This document shows, one piece after another, positions 31,984 to 43,930 of a stretch of DNA of 64,000 bases. Both the position numbers and the translations under genes were made by a program. The DNA is from Pristionchus mayeri (lineage: Eukaryota; Nematoda; Chromadorea; Rhabditida; Neodiplogasteridae). The notes under the pieces are model-generated. The model was not told the DNA's origin. It was given only the letters and a program-made list of their open reading frames with translations, and made no database searches. The DNA lies in the NCBI GenBank assembly GCA_036245805.1, contig BTRK01000005.1, positions 47,789,216 to 47,853,215 on the forward strand, in the 5' to 3' direction. Each line of letters begins with the position of its first letter. Positions within the stretch are counted from its first letter, which is position 1.

Positions 31984-33762
31984 AGGGACACGTTGAGACA
32001 GCGTTGCGTTTGATATTCGGTCCATTCGGGTCACTCCAATCATCTTGCGCATCATGTTTCTTTGAGCAACAATGAGCCGTTTTCTGTCTCTTGCTGTGGT
32101 GCTCCAAGTTTCACTTCCGTAAGTTAGCGAAGGCTCGACGCACATTCGGAAAAGGCGTACTTTCAGCCCAACGGCGCATCTCCGATTCGTAAAGAAGTTG
32201 ATGAACTTGTTATAGGCTCTCCAAGATCCTCCTATTCTTCTATTAATTTCAAGAGAGAGAGTTTGATCAAACGATAGACGCGTGCCCAAGTATATGAATG
32301 AATCAGCGTAATCTATTCGATCATTGCCGATGAACATAGGGACTCGTGTTGTATTGGACATTATGACTGTTTTGCCTATGTTGATCTCCAAGCCAACCTC
32401 TTTGCTTCTTCTTGATAGTTCTTGCAACATAGTATTGCTTTCGGTTGCATTGTGAGATATGAGAACTACGTCATCGGCGTAGCGAAGGTTGTTCATTCGC
32501 TGGCCGTTTACATTCACTCCATAGGCTGACCAATCCATTCTTCGAAATATTCCCTCCAATACTGCATTGAATAAGTGCGGGCTAATCGGATCCCCTTGGC
32601 GTACTCCTCTCCGAATGTCGACAGGTACTCGATCACTGCCAACTCTCACCGAGACTTTTGCTTTGGAATAGATTGCACTTAGAGTATTTATGATCTTGCT
32701 ATGAACTCCTTGATTATTCAGAGCCTCCCAAACATGATGGAATTCTACCGAGTCGAAAGCTTTTCGGTAGTCAATGAATATTAAATATAGAGGAAACTGA
32801 TACTCATTTGACTTGCTGATTAGCTCCGAGAGAGTGAATATGTGATCAGTGGTTGAATAGTTTCGACGAAATCCTGCTTGCTCACTCGGCTGGTTCTCTG
32901 ATAGTATCATTTCAATACGATTGTCGATAACTGAGGTGAAGAGCTTGTGTGTCAAGTTCATCAGGGCTATTGGGCGGTAATTTCCTATCTCGAGTGGCGA
33001 TCCCTTTTTGAATATCAATGAAATTGTCGAATCTGAGAGCTCGTCGGGAATCTCCTCCCTTTCGATCCACTCGTTAAACAATACGAGGAAGTGTTTCGTT
33101 AGAGTCTCCGCACTTGCCTTTATCATTTCTGCACTTATCTTGTCTTGGCCTGGAGCTTTTCCATTCTTTAATCGGGCTATAGCCAACATAATTTCAATTG
33201 AGAGGATCGAAGGAAATGTGTCATCGCTACCGTATTTTGATTGGATAGTTGATGAGTATAGGCGGTTATAGTACGATTGAACTGTTTGGGATACTTGGCT
33301 TCTATTGGCGGCTACACTTCCATCATCTTTCATTAGTCTACTTAACGTAGTTCTTCCAATTTCTGATTTACGTAGAGCCAATTTCGTGCTTCTACCGTAC
33401 CGTACCGCCTCCTCGACAAACAGCACATGCCGTCGATGTAGATCGTCATTGAGAGAGAACCTTAGAGCTTTGCTAGTCACAGCTAGATTTATCCTATTCA
33501 GTGCGGTAGGAGGTTGCTTTCGTAGCATGCTTCTACTTCTCATCAATTGTTCCGTCTTGTAGCTTAATCTCTTGGGTTTCGGATCAGGAATCATGCAAGT
33601 TGCCGCTATGTTTTTCATCGAACTCACGATCTCCTGGTAGTTTGATAGATTGGTTTGCTGGCTTGCCATAGATGCTGCGAATGCAGGAATTGACAGTCTC
33701 TGATTGATTCTTGGTGGTCGGTGTCGCTTTCGTTCTTTCTGATTGATTCGTATTCTGGCCAT
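31984..33762 (-). pseudogene. RTE reverse transcriptase frame
   Basis: It contains the RT blocks in order: SLIFKKGSPLEIGNYRPIAL, PSEQAGFRRNYSTTDHIFTL, LIFIDYRKAFDSVEFHHVWE, GVRQGDPISPHLFNAVLEGI and the catalytic LRYADDVVLIS (about 32465-32490). It then continues to GSETWSTTARDRKRLI. The frame reads on into the MITE at 31979. The upstream end is out of frame with the endonuclease. Confidence 0.92.
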
Positions 33763-33800
33763 ACTAAGGCGATGATCGGACGAGAACGAGTGAGATCCAA

Positions 33801-34502
33801 CTATGGAGACATCAAGAAAAGTGAAGGATCCTGGCAGAGTATGAAATCGATCAAATTTTTCGTTTTCATATCAGGTGATTGCCATGACCACTTGCGACTC
33901 TCTCGCTTGTCAAATCTCGTATTCATGATCTTCAATTTATTAGCACAACAAAAGTCTCCCAGAACTTGTCCTCTTTCATTACGCATTCCGAGTCCGTGTC
34001 TCCCTATCCACTCTTCATGTTTGGCCAGCCGTGATCCAACCTTGCAATTGAAATCACCGCAGACAACCACTCGACGTCTCCCAACACCCGGTAGGTGAGC
34101 ACGACTGGAGGGAGCGTCTAACAGTGTCTGCAGTTCATTCAAAACACCCTCATAGTCAGCATCGGAAGAGGCGCTTGTTGGAAGGTAAATTGATACGATC
34201 CTCAATCCCATTTTGTCGATATCGAGATATGAGAGGCGGTCGGTCAGATAGTGGAAATCGGCATGAGCTGCCCATTTCGAATGAATTAGAAATCCTGTTC
34301 CATATAGTGATCGTAAGCCGTAAGCGTGGAATAGATGGTTGGATTGCGATAGAGTCATAGAAGTAAAGCCAGTTCGGCGAGTCTCTTGAAGGGCGATAAC
34401 ATCGAACGACAATTTACTCACGGACTCCTCAAATTCCACTATTCGATCACTTTTGCATAGTCTTCGACAGTTCAAACTTCCGATCTTGAGCTTGAGTGGC
34501 AT
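33801..34502 (-). pseudogene. RTE endonuclease (APE type) frame
   Basis: Starts MPLKLKIGSLNCRRLCK and contains the endonuclease motifs LQETRR (catalytic Glu), YGTGFLIHSKWA and VVVCGDFNCKVGSR (GDFN). The final SDHR-type motif (GSHSFSSDHRLSM) lies in the next frame, upstream of the RT frame, so one base is gained or lost at about 33825-33840. The endonuclease would nick target DNA for target-primed reverse transcription. Confidence 0.92.
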
Positions 34503-34969
34503 TGATTGGACAGATACCTCACCAGGTTGTCCAAGCTGACTGGGAGGGAGACTCCAGAGGGAAGAAGGGGAGAGGGGGCCGAGAGGCGACCGCCCCTCAC
34601 CGACGATCGAATGGAGAATGGAGAATGGAGAATGGAGAATGTTTCCTTTATTTGATTATTTTTCGTAAATGATTCAAATGAGCCAACAGCTAAAAAGCTG
34701 ATGAGGTCTTCAGGAAATCTTTGAATCTACCCGAAAATAGCGACAAATATCCGAAACGAAAGTCCTGGGTTCCTGAAGTATGCCCCCTCCAAATCTCCCT
34801 CGTCTAGACCCCTCAGTTAGGCATATTAGTTCAACATTTGGCTTCGTAAGTCGACTTGAGGAAGAACCTTAGCGAATCAGCTCGCCCCTGTATCATTTCC
34901 AGTCAAAGGAAATATGTGCCCTTACTCGGTACAGCTTATCATTAGAGTTTGAAAAACAATGCCACGGAG

Positions 34970-35032
34970 CATCTTACTATCTTCATATCACACACTCTCT
35001 CGCCGGCCAACGGCCGAGAGAGCGCTCATAAC
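34970..35032. repeat. CTCTTC/CACTCTCTC-core foldback
   Basis: atcttcatatcacacactct ctcgccggcc followed by ggccgagagagcgctcataa. A compact palindrome around CCGGCC; same core as the MITEs at 12435 and 14806. Confidence 0.65.
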
Positions 35033-35489
35033 TTGCAAAACTACCGGTAGTTGGTATCTTGCAAAGCTACCCGAAGTGAACCTGATGTAAGCGCCACCAA
35101 ATCTCCTCCGTCTAGACCCCTCAATTACTCCCTCTCCTCTTTCGGGTAATGCTTTGGCGCGCGTGACCGTCTGCTGTCTCTGACCTTCCCTGCACTGCAA
35201 TCGCGGTACTCTTATCATTTCCACATTTCCCGCAAGTTAGAGAAGGTTAGTCAGTGCGCAACTAGGCGAGAGCAACTTTCACCTCTCAGACAAGTCTACT
35301 CTAATGGCGAGGAGATTGCTATCACGCAGTGGCTAGTCACTGCTAGGTTGGGAAGAGTTGACTGGCGAAATGCTCTCTCCATTTTCCATGATATCTCGCG
35401 TCCTTTCCAGGGGTATCCCAATTGGTTCAGGATAGGGTTTCCTGACGCGCTTTCTAGGTCAACAGCGTGAACTATTGAGGTAATGACGC

Positions 35490-35875
35490 GTTAAAGAAGG
35501 AGTGTCAGCAAAGTTAAATTTTTGACGCTGTCATAACCATTACCTAGACAATCATCCAACGATCATAGCGCGAACTAATAGAATAGGCAAAGGCCAATCT
35601 CATAGCTCAGTGGTAAAGCGGTCGCCGCGTAATCGGAAGGTTGCGGGTTCGGATCCCCCCAGTTTTTGAAAAATATTCTTGATATTTGAATTCCCGCACG
35701 TCCCTTCCCTTCAAGCCCTCCTTGGCATTCTGCCAACTAATGATAACTCGGTTCAAAATAGAGATACGCTTTTGAAATTTTCAGAATCTCTTATGGTTGT
35801 ACAAAGGTCGGTCATGGTTATGACAACGTCAAAATTTCAACTTTGCTGACAATCCTTCTTTAAAGGATCAGAGAG
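35490..35875. mobile_element. Foldback element with a tRNA-like centre
   Basis: The outer ends pair: cgttaaagaaggagtgtcag...tgacgctgtcataaccatta (35490-35545) with tggttatgacaacgtcaaaa...ctgacaatccttctttaaag (35811-35868). The mirror site in the right arm (about 60750) lacks the insert, so it arrived after the arms formed. The centre carries the tRNA-like sequence below. Confidence 0.7.
35590..35662 (+). other. tRNA-derived sequence (SINE head or tRNA relic)
   Basis: An A box (tagctcagtggt, 35603-35614) and a B box (ggttcggatcc, 35646-35656) stand at tRNA spacing. The anticodon stem is one base too long and poorly paired, the T stem has a mismatch, and no 3' acceptor strand matches the 5' side, so it is not a functional tRNA. 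If any tRNA was the source, the loop cgtaat suggests Thr(CGT), but this is weak. Confidence 0.55.
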
Positions 35876-38177
35876 ACCAGCGCCGACTAATTACTTTGCA
35901 TAAGTCTAGAACGACAGTGGTTTTCGAACGAGTGCCTTTCGAACGCTTGTACGGTTCTTCTCCTTTCTGATAATTCATGTGTACCAGTGATACGAGTAAG
36001 ACATTTTTCGTTTAGCCACTTCAAACCCATCAAGTCCCTTTTTTAATTATGAAGTGCTTAATTCGCCGATCAGGAATTATCCATTCCATCTCACTAGCGC
36101 GCGCTCCGTTTTTTCTTCCACTTTCCCCTTCTGAGAGAGCTGCGCACTCTCTCGTAATCTCTTATGTGTGAGATATTGTGCATAGTGAATAGAGTTTCTC
36201 TAACCATCCTTCCCCCGTTCGCACCTCATAGCGAACTTGATATTGCTGCTCAGGGAGAAGAACGGAAAAGAGCCGGATAAAAAATACGATTCGGCATTAT
36301 TTTGTGCCAATACACTTCTAGCACAGAAACAGACTATTTCAGTTTCCGAAACAAGAAACAAATTCTATTCGTGATGTATTAATGATGAACCTGAACAGTT
36401 TTCCGTACTGCGTATGTACTAATTATGGACCGTGGGTGCGCGTTGGTGTTCAAGCGGGAAGTCGCTCCTTATCCCACGCTCACTACCTACTCTATTTGTC
36501 AAAATAGTGATCAAAATGACAAGATCACTGTACAATTTCTCGAACTCTCGATGAAATCGCTAATCACCGGTTCGAAATGGACGGATGGAAGAGGAAGCGT
36601 TTGCAAGATTCTTCAAAGGCCCTAAAATAGTATTCGGCTGAATAATAGCCTTGTTTGTTTCGCGAAACCAGCCAGACGGCATGATTGCCCAATGAACTGC
36701 GGAAACACTTTTACTGCCTTCCAAATCAACACAGAGCGCTAGCGTTTTTGCAGCGGTAGCTTATCGTATCCCTTGGCCGATCTATCCTTTCCCAGCTAGG
36801 ATATGGGTAAGCGCGAACAGGATGCCACTAGGGCAAAAAGAGGCCAAGTGAGGGTGAACGGGTACTTTGTCTTCTCATATTGAGCGCTTTTTGCAAATCT
36901 TAGAGCACAGCCCGGAAAAAGCTCGCGCACGCATAGCAAAAAGAGCAGCGAGCGTGAGTGGTTAGCAAAAAGTGCCCACTGGGTGTTCTAAGTGGAGCTG
37001 ATCTCTGAATCGCGGACAAAATGACGCCTGATGCACAGAAAATTCGAAACAAAAATTGAAAAAAAATAGGTGTTCATGTTCAACGCTTTTTGGTGTTACA
37101 GATCTATTGTTTTGACGGCCATTTGCTATACACAAGTTCGTAATCATAGTTCGAAAACTCAGGTCACGGTTTCTTCATTTCCGGACTCTATCACACGGTT
37201 TAGGTAGGAAAGAGTGCATTGAATGAAGAGGTATATCGTTCATCGAACATGTTGAAACAATGCTTAGCACGAAGGAACTATGCTGAAGAACAAAATCAAA
37301 ATAGAAGTGTTCTTGATCAGAAATGACGAATGACTTTCACTGCTTCCTACTAGGAGAACAGTCGCATGGTCAAAAATGAAATTCAAGCACAAGTAGAGGC
37401 GCGATCGTTTTCCGTTCTTGCGCTGAATATCTGCGCGGAGCAAATCTTGAGAGCCCGTTTATGTTTTCAGGTGTACATCTATCAAACTGAGAGCAACTAA
37501 AAATATGCGATGATTACTCTGAACTATTGATTAATGATGGAAATTAGGAAGATTTCTCTGCCAAATGAAATTGATCTGGGGCATCTCGCATATTTGCACT
37601 ACTGTCAGGGGCTTCTTTTATCTTTATTCTTAGAACTTGGAAGTCCCTGAACCCATTATCGTTACTCCGTCTTGAACTCTTGAGACCCTTATCGAATCTG
37701 GGAAGTAGCTACAGCTGCAGTATTAATCAATTTCAGCGTCCAATATCTTAGGATTAGCATCGAAATAGAGCGAATATCTTGATAGTTTCCCCGATGTTCC
37801 CATATTTCTTGCGAGAGAGATGGAAAATGGAGAGAGCGCACTCTTTATTCTCCATCTCTAAGCGAAAAGAGCACAGCTGCATGCCGGTTTTGATAATAAT
37901 ATTATTGTGTTCGTTTGAACAGAAAAGCCAAAGAGCGTTCGCGAACGCAACGCGATGGATTCCGACCCTCTCATCTTGTCATGCTCTCTCACCCGGTTGG
38001 ACAGCGCGAGAGAGTATGCGATGTCGAGAGATCCAGACATTTGGCCTAATCAGATGCCACCGGTAAACAGATATATTTGCCTAACGATGCACATTTAACT
38101 TCCTTCCCTGAGTCATTCCACCTTGCTAGCGAATATTGTTACAACGCCATGTTGGCGAGTGTGAATCATTCAAATAC

Positions 38178-38270
38178 GAGCAATGATCTGACTCTCTTCG
38201 GTTTGCACGCTCTCTCACCGGTCAGAGAGGCGAGAGAGCGTGCAAACTGAAGAGAGTCAGACGATTGCTC
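38178..38270. mobile_element. Foldback MITE, 'GAGCAATCGTC' family, with 8-bp target duplication
   Basis: gagcaatgatctgactctct...CGGTTTGCACGCTCTCTC and back to agagagtcagacgattgctc. TCAAATAC stands on both sides (38169-38176 and just after gattgctcc), an 8-bp duplication as made by hAT transposases. Confidence 0.88.
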
Positions 38271-39604
38271 CTCAAATACAGCGCGGCGTGAGTTTCAGTG
38301 CAATTTATCCTTCAAGGAGAAATTAGAGTTTGCATCGATCCCTACAAATATCGTTTTTGTTCTTTGTCCATCGATCTCCTTGATTAGTCCATTCTCAACG
38401 CCTTTTGGATTTCTCTCCTCGAAGCTCATCGCTAATTTGAGGAGATAATTAGGCTATTTATCTGGTTTCTCATCCCAGGAATATCGTTTTGCACGTACGC
38501 TTCGAGGATCTCTTTATCTTTTTATTCTCGATCTACGGAGATCAAGGATTAGTGACGTCATTCATTGCTAATTTGTGCTAATTAGGCTAATTAGCTGGTT
38601 TCTCATCAGTGATGTTGTACTTTCCCTTTTTTATACTTGCAATCAGCTGATACTTGGTGAAATAGTGATGATTGCGTCATTATGGACAATTCCTGTGATT
38701 TTGATGACGTTATCACAGAACTGCTTATCTTCGACGCTTACGACTATTTGTGGCGACTAGCAATTAGTGATACACAATTCACGGTTGGGCTAAGGATCAG
38801 ATTAGTATCACTGATCCCTCACAAGTCTCGCAAAGACAGATAGGAAGATAGTCCGACGACTTTTAATGACTCGAGCAGATGCAAATTAGCAGCGAATGCA
38901 CAAACGCACTCTAACTGATCGAACACCACATGCTCTTCCTTGGTTCGTGTTTGGAAATGATTTGTTGTACTAGATAACGTCGTTTCTTTCTAAGCCATGT
39001 TCACCGGTAAGAAGCCCTTACTACCATGGCCCACTAGAGATGTGACTCGGATCGCAATTGTATCATTTCCCACTTTGATCTATCTCCAGGCTTGATAGTA
39101 TAAAGAAAGCAAAGACAGTAACTTTTCTACCCGTGGACGTTATTTGGTAGTTTAACTCGACCGTTCTCCGTCGCTTCAACAGGAACGTTTATGCCCTATG
39201 AGTGAATTCTCCTATTGCCCTGCAAAAAGGCGAGATTTTACGGCCGTTCTAACTTGCGGTATCTCTCACTCCACCCTGATCTCTCACTACTCTCCCCTCC
39301 CTCTACCCCCACCTCTCTCAATCGCGCGCTATATCTCCCCGAAAGATATGCTGCTTTGCTAACTTGTTCTTATAGAGAAAGCGAACTGAGATGAATTGGG
39401 AAAGCAGCTCCTTTCACATTTCTCAACTCTCCAATTACTGCACTTGCTCATCTACCGTAATCCTAAGTATGAATGAAGCCCTGAGAAAGAAATAGAGATT
39501 CGTCATCGAATGTAGTGCTAGCTTTCTCGGATTATAGAGCAAAAGACCACTGAAGCTGCCTCAGATATGACGAAGTGAGCAAATACAGGAGCAAGGAGCG
39601 GAGG

Positions 39605-39905
39605 CGGAGAGGGAAGATAAGGGATCGAAGAGCGAAATATCTTTTCGCCGGTTAAAGTATGGTTAAAGAATGGCTTCATTGTTCATCCTGAAGAGCAAAT
39701 GCTTGCGTTTCCGAAATAAGTACCCAAAGGAAACTGCAAAAGAAAAGAAAAATTGTTTTCGGAGGTTTGCGGTGGCATTGTTTGTGGAAGATGACACAAA
39801 TTTCGGGAACGTGACAAAAATGGAAAATGGACGGCGAGAAAGCGGGTGAATTGACTCGGGAAGCATGGAAAATTCGGGAAAATAACGAAGTTCATCCATC
39901 ACTGT
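39605..39905 (+). repeat. 280-bp dispersed repeat, copy 2
   Basis: gggaagataagggatcgaag ... gtttgcggtggcattgtttg ... gaattgactcgggaagcatg. Diverged from copies 1 and 3. It marks the inner edge of the left arm of the large inverted repeat. Confidence 0.7.
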
Positions 39906-41699
39906 TTGTGCGTCAGACTGTGCCAACCGTTCCTTAATTGCATCGTCATTCCATCCCTCCATACACCACGTGGCCTTCCTGTATCTTTGTTTTTGAAGCT
40001 AGGTAATCAGAGTGCAATATGTGATTAAGACTACGAAATAAGCACTAGTACATCGCTCAGAGATAGATCAAGATACACCTGTCAGGAATAAATTGGAGTA
40101 TTTGTTGAGCTCGCTTCAATGCAAGTAGAATTGTGAGTGTTATAGGCTAAAATGGAGCAATTATTGACTAGATGACACATCACAAGTAGTGATAGAGCTA
40201 TTTCGGAGACAATACAAATCCTTTGGATTACCAGTTCGAGGTTTTGTTTCAATTATTGACGCGAACATGACATGATTCGTTTGAAATCCCTTTAGCGATA
40301 CTATCAGAATATCGGATGTTTCCCTGATTTTCGATTGTTGCTTGCGCAAATACGACAGAGTCAGCTGACTGAAATGCGCAAATGTCAAAGCTATAATCAG
40401 CTAGGGGTGGTATTTCAAAATTGCGTAATTGCTGCTAAGTACACGTCTGTCTGCACATTTGGCACTGATTCTTTGAGCTCACACTTGCCTCTCTCACGGT
40501 GAACAACACTTGTAGTCGAGACTCACTCACTACTCGAGACTCATGACGACTCTTAGCTCTTCACTCTTGACGTGGTCTCGAAATTAGGTCGCCTTTAGTT
40601 ACTTTCTTACTGACATACTTAGAAGATCATCTTGAACAGCCGGTGCCGCGTGGATGACAGTATTCTCTATCGCGCGCGTTGGCCCATGTCGGAAGGAGTT
40701 CTAGTAGATGACAATTTCGTGAATCGTCCGGTAGCGTAGAGCATCGCCTTTACTTACGAACCATAGCTCTCTACAGCGGAGAGAGATGTACCTTGAACTC
40801 TAGTACAAAAGAGATTGTATTTTCTTCCCGTTATTCGTGATCTTTGACCAGCTGAGCTCCCCATTTTCAACTAGCTAATTACGCTTGTTATTCATCGAAT
40901 GTGACTGTTCCTATGATCCATCTTGTTTACTCTTCCAAGCTGACACTGCTGCCACTGGCAAAGCACCTGTTTTCTTGTTTTTCAAGCGGTGATGCAAAAC
41001 TAATGTCGGTCACCTGCTTTTCTAATAACTGTGGCGTCCAAGTCAGCGATGTCGTAAGAAGAAGCATTCATGAAATTAGGATTCGCCTCCCTCCCAATTC
41101 AGCGTTCGGTCTGTCCAGTGTTCTGAGACTAATATCCTGTGTTGTGCGCGCGTGGTGGTGGTATTCAGACTAGTAACGGATTCGTAATAAATGCGTCTCT
41201 TGAATGTGCCTGCTATCTCACCGATCGGATCTGCGAGAGAGATTGTCGAATGGAGAGGACAAATTGTCTTGCGAACCCATTAGAATTCTCTTGTTGGAAT
41301 TGATTCCGGAATTATAGTTATCGGAATTCCATTAATTGCATCAAGAGAACTCTAGAAACCATATACAGTTCACGCGCCTTCATGATCTAGGTGATTCGCA
41401 GGCATAGTAATAATTTACTCCGATTGCTTTTTTTGTATATTGTGCCTTATTTGTGAACTTCTCATCTGTCTGTAGCTGTAAATTTTGCGCATTGTCGCTT
41501 TTTTTGCGAGTGCGAGCAGAATTATAAGGGGACTCGTACGCCCAACTGCCTCTTGCTCACTCATAAGCAAATGATAACGAAGAATCGAGACAGCAAAAGA
41601 TCGCGAAGTCCTTACTTTTCATTTTTGGACTAGAACATCTAGATTGCTATAACGCGGTAAATTTTAGTCTGAGTAGACTGCACTTTCTGGTCTCACTAC

Positions 41700-42325
41700 A
41701 GTAAACGGAATATAATGTACTTCCTATTAATTTCCCCCCTTAGTTTCCGGAAACGTCCGGTGTAGACACATACGTTAGGCTAAAAAGTCACCAATCGCAG
41801 TCAAATCGCATGAATGAGATCGTTATTTGCGCAAATAATTGATTTGCAGGTTCGTCATAGTCTATTGGAGAGTTAATAGTGATGTGATAAAAGTACAATG
41901 ACTATTCTGCTTCCTTTTGATTTCCTCGGCGATTTCCGCAAATTTCCGGGGCAGACACATACGCATCTAAAAAAATCCTCAATTATGGTCAATCGCATCA
42001 ATAAGTATGGAAATTCCTTCAAGTTCTCAATAGGACAGCGCTATTGCCATAACAGTACAATGACTATGCTTCTTCCGTTTTTTCTCGCCCGGTCCGGCGC
42101 AGACACATATGTTTTATAATTGAGTGATCCGATGTGAATGTGACGAATTCCCATAAATGAGAGCTAAATGAGCGTGAAAATCAGCTCAGAAGTGCATTCC
42201 GCCGTTCGCAAAGTCTCCGTGGTATAGGTATATTTCAATAAAGTACAATGACTACTTCCGTTTAATTTCCCGCTCGGTTCCCTCAAATTTCCGGGGCAGA
42301 CACATAACTTCTAACTCAAAATGCG
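41700..42325. repeat. Diverged tandem repeat, about 4 copies of 160-190 bp
   Basis: Each copy contains gtacaatgactattctgctt-like sequence followed about 50 bases later by tttccggggcagacacata. Copies start near 41708, 41893, 42053 and 42240. Copies are about 70% alike, so the array is old. Confidence 0.78.
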
Positions 42326-43819
42326 GGAATTCAGTGCCTTCCAACACAATAGCTGTGCCATTTCATTTCCAATTTCACACCTCTTCCTCATCCCTCAATC
42401 GTACAAGTTGATATTTCCGATCCTACCTCCTATCCTCTCGTCACGCTATTTCACTGGTCAGAGTGTGCAAGAGAGCATGAGAAATGAAGATAGTACTGCA
42501 TGGCGCATGGAGCATGTCATCCATTCGGTAAAAGGCTGCGCGCGCATGATAGGGAGAGGAATTTACCCAATATTGCCTCTGATCCGTCCCGATAAAAGAA
42601 TGTCAACCCTCTCATTCTCCATTCTTCCGTCGTTCCGCTCAGCAGTTAGGCTGAAGCTTCCCATCCATCGCCATCTTCCACCCTCCCCCGCATAAGCCTC
42701 AGTTGATTTGGGCTTCCAATCCATCGCCTTCCAACATCGTAATGATATTATGCCCTATCATCCCGAGTGCCTCGGATCCCCCGAATATGAACCCTCTATC
42801 TGTTGCTCATTCCCTCATCTTCAGCCCCTACTTCTTAGATTCTGTGCCAGTACTTCCAACCTGGGGAAGGCTTCGCAAGAGATGTTCCTCCTCATTCTGC
42901 GTGCACTACAGCTGCTCAGACAGATGAGAGGATCATTTTTTGCGAAGCCGATCCTTGAATCGGACAAAGTCTCGAACCCGCCCCAATTCGCGTCCATGGC
43001 TAGTAGATGACGACTAGTTGTAGTCTATTTATGGTTTCCGGCTTCGACCCGACTCTTTTCATATGGGGAGAATGAAAAAGTCATTGCTTTCACATTTTCG
43101 AAAAAAAACTCCCTTTGTACCGGAACGCGGTGCTAAATACGGAATCATAGCAATTTTCCCGCCGTTCCACCTAAGCGCTGGGAATTTCGCTAAAGCATAT
43201 TGTACGCGCCACAATATTCTCACTCCCTACATTACGCCGCCGCTATACATAGGAATGACAAATTTTCCGAGACAATTTTGCATCGGAGAGAAAACGATAT
43301 GAACAGCGGGGGTGTGAAGTGATGTTATGCAGTCTGGGAGTGAGAACACACACTTGGCTATTTTGAAGCCTTTTTCTTGGCACATAATTTTGCAACAAAG
43401 AGTATGTGAAAACTGTTTACAGCACTCCCCATCAGTGTTTGAATCGGTACATGTTTAGTTCCAAGATGGGTTTGTAAAAATGTTTCCAGCTCTTGCGTAC
43501 ATCTAGGTGTGTTTCGCTTCCTAAACCCATAATCTTTGCCCGGTGTTGATCAATTTCTGGTCATTGAGTGAGAAGGAGAGAAAGATCGTAGATTTATGGT
43601 CCGATTCTCTGCATTGAAACATAATCTGTGTAAGATCACCAGATCACCCTGGTACGCGCGTCACTTTAGGCTAGAGTTTATGCTTCGACTCTGCTGGCAA
43701 TACACACTTTCTCGCTCTTTCCTTACTTATTACAAGAATGGTAAACAGATTGAGAGGCTATACTCCGAAACAATCCATTTCACGGACACTTTTGTGGCAC
43801 CAATCCCCCCGAATCGCAT

Positions 43820-43930
43820 TAGGGATGGCTTCGCAAGAAATGACTCTCTTCAAACTACACACTCTCTCACCAATCAGACCGGCGAGAGAGTGTGCAGTAT
43901 GAAGAGACCGTTTCTGGCCAAGCCATCCTA
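43820..43930. mobile_element. Foldback MITE, 'GGGATGGCTTGG' family
   Basis: tagggatggcttcgcaagaa...CTCTTCAaactaCACACTCTCTCaCC and back to tttctggccaagccatccta. In reverse orientation relative to 12435 and 17180, with TA at both ends. Confidence 0.88.

Larger units (their letters stand above)
31412..34640 (-). mobile_element. RTE-type non-LTR retrotransposon, disrupted
   Basis: The 10-base target duplication gtttccttta is at 31402-31411 and 34641-34650. On the minus strand the element starts with four ATTCTCC repeats, encodes an APE endonuclease and a reverse transcriptase, and ends in an ATGATT repeat tail after the stop, as RTE elements do. The mirror site in the right arm lacks it. A 288-bp MITE is inserted near its 3' end. 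Frameshifts between endonuclease and reverse transcriptase (about 33830) and in the C-terminal part (about 31640) make it inactive. Confidence 0.93.
30985..39905. repeat. Left arm of the large inverted repeat around hmbx-1
   Basis: Scattered blocks of 20-100 bp are inverted copies of 56015-62450 in the opposite order. Anchors: 30985-31260 with 61965-62450, 34780-34830 with 61675-61720, 35300-35490 with 60750-60930, 36590-36700 with 59900-59995, 36760-36900 with 59690-59850, 37860-37940 with 58020-58120, 38870-38930 with 57255-57325, 39310-39370 with 56730-56790 and 39605-39905 with 56015-56345. Identity is roughly 70-90% in the blocks, with indels between them. Three insertions (69-bp retroposon, RTE, tRNA-like foldback) are specific to this arm. 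Confidence 0.88.

Noticed and set aside
35590..35662. Functional tRNA gene
   Set aside because: Acceptor stem does not close and the anticodon arm is irregular; kept only as a tRNA-derived sequence.
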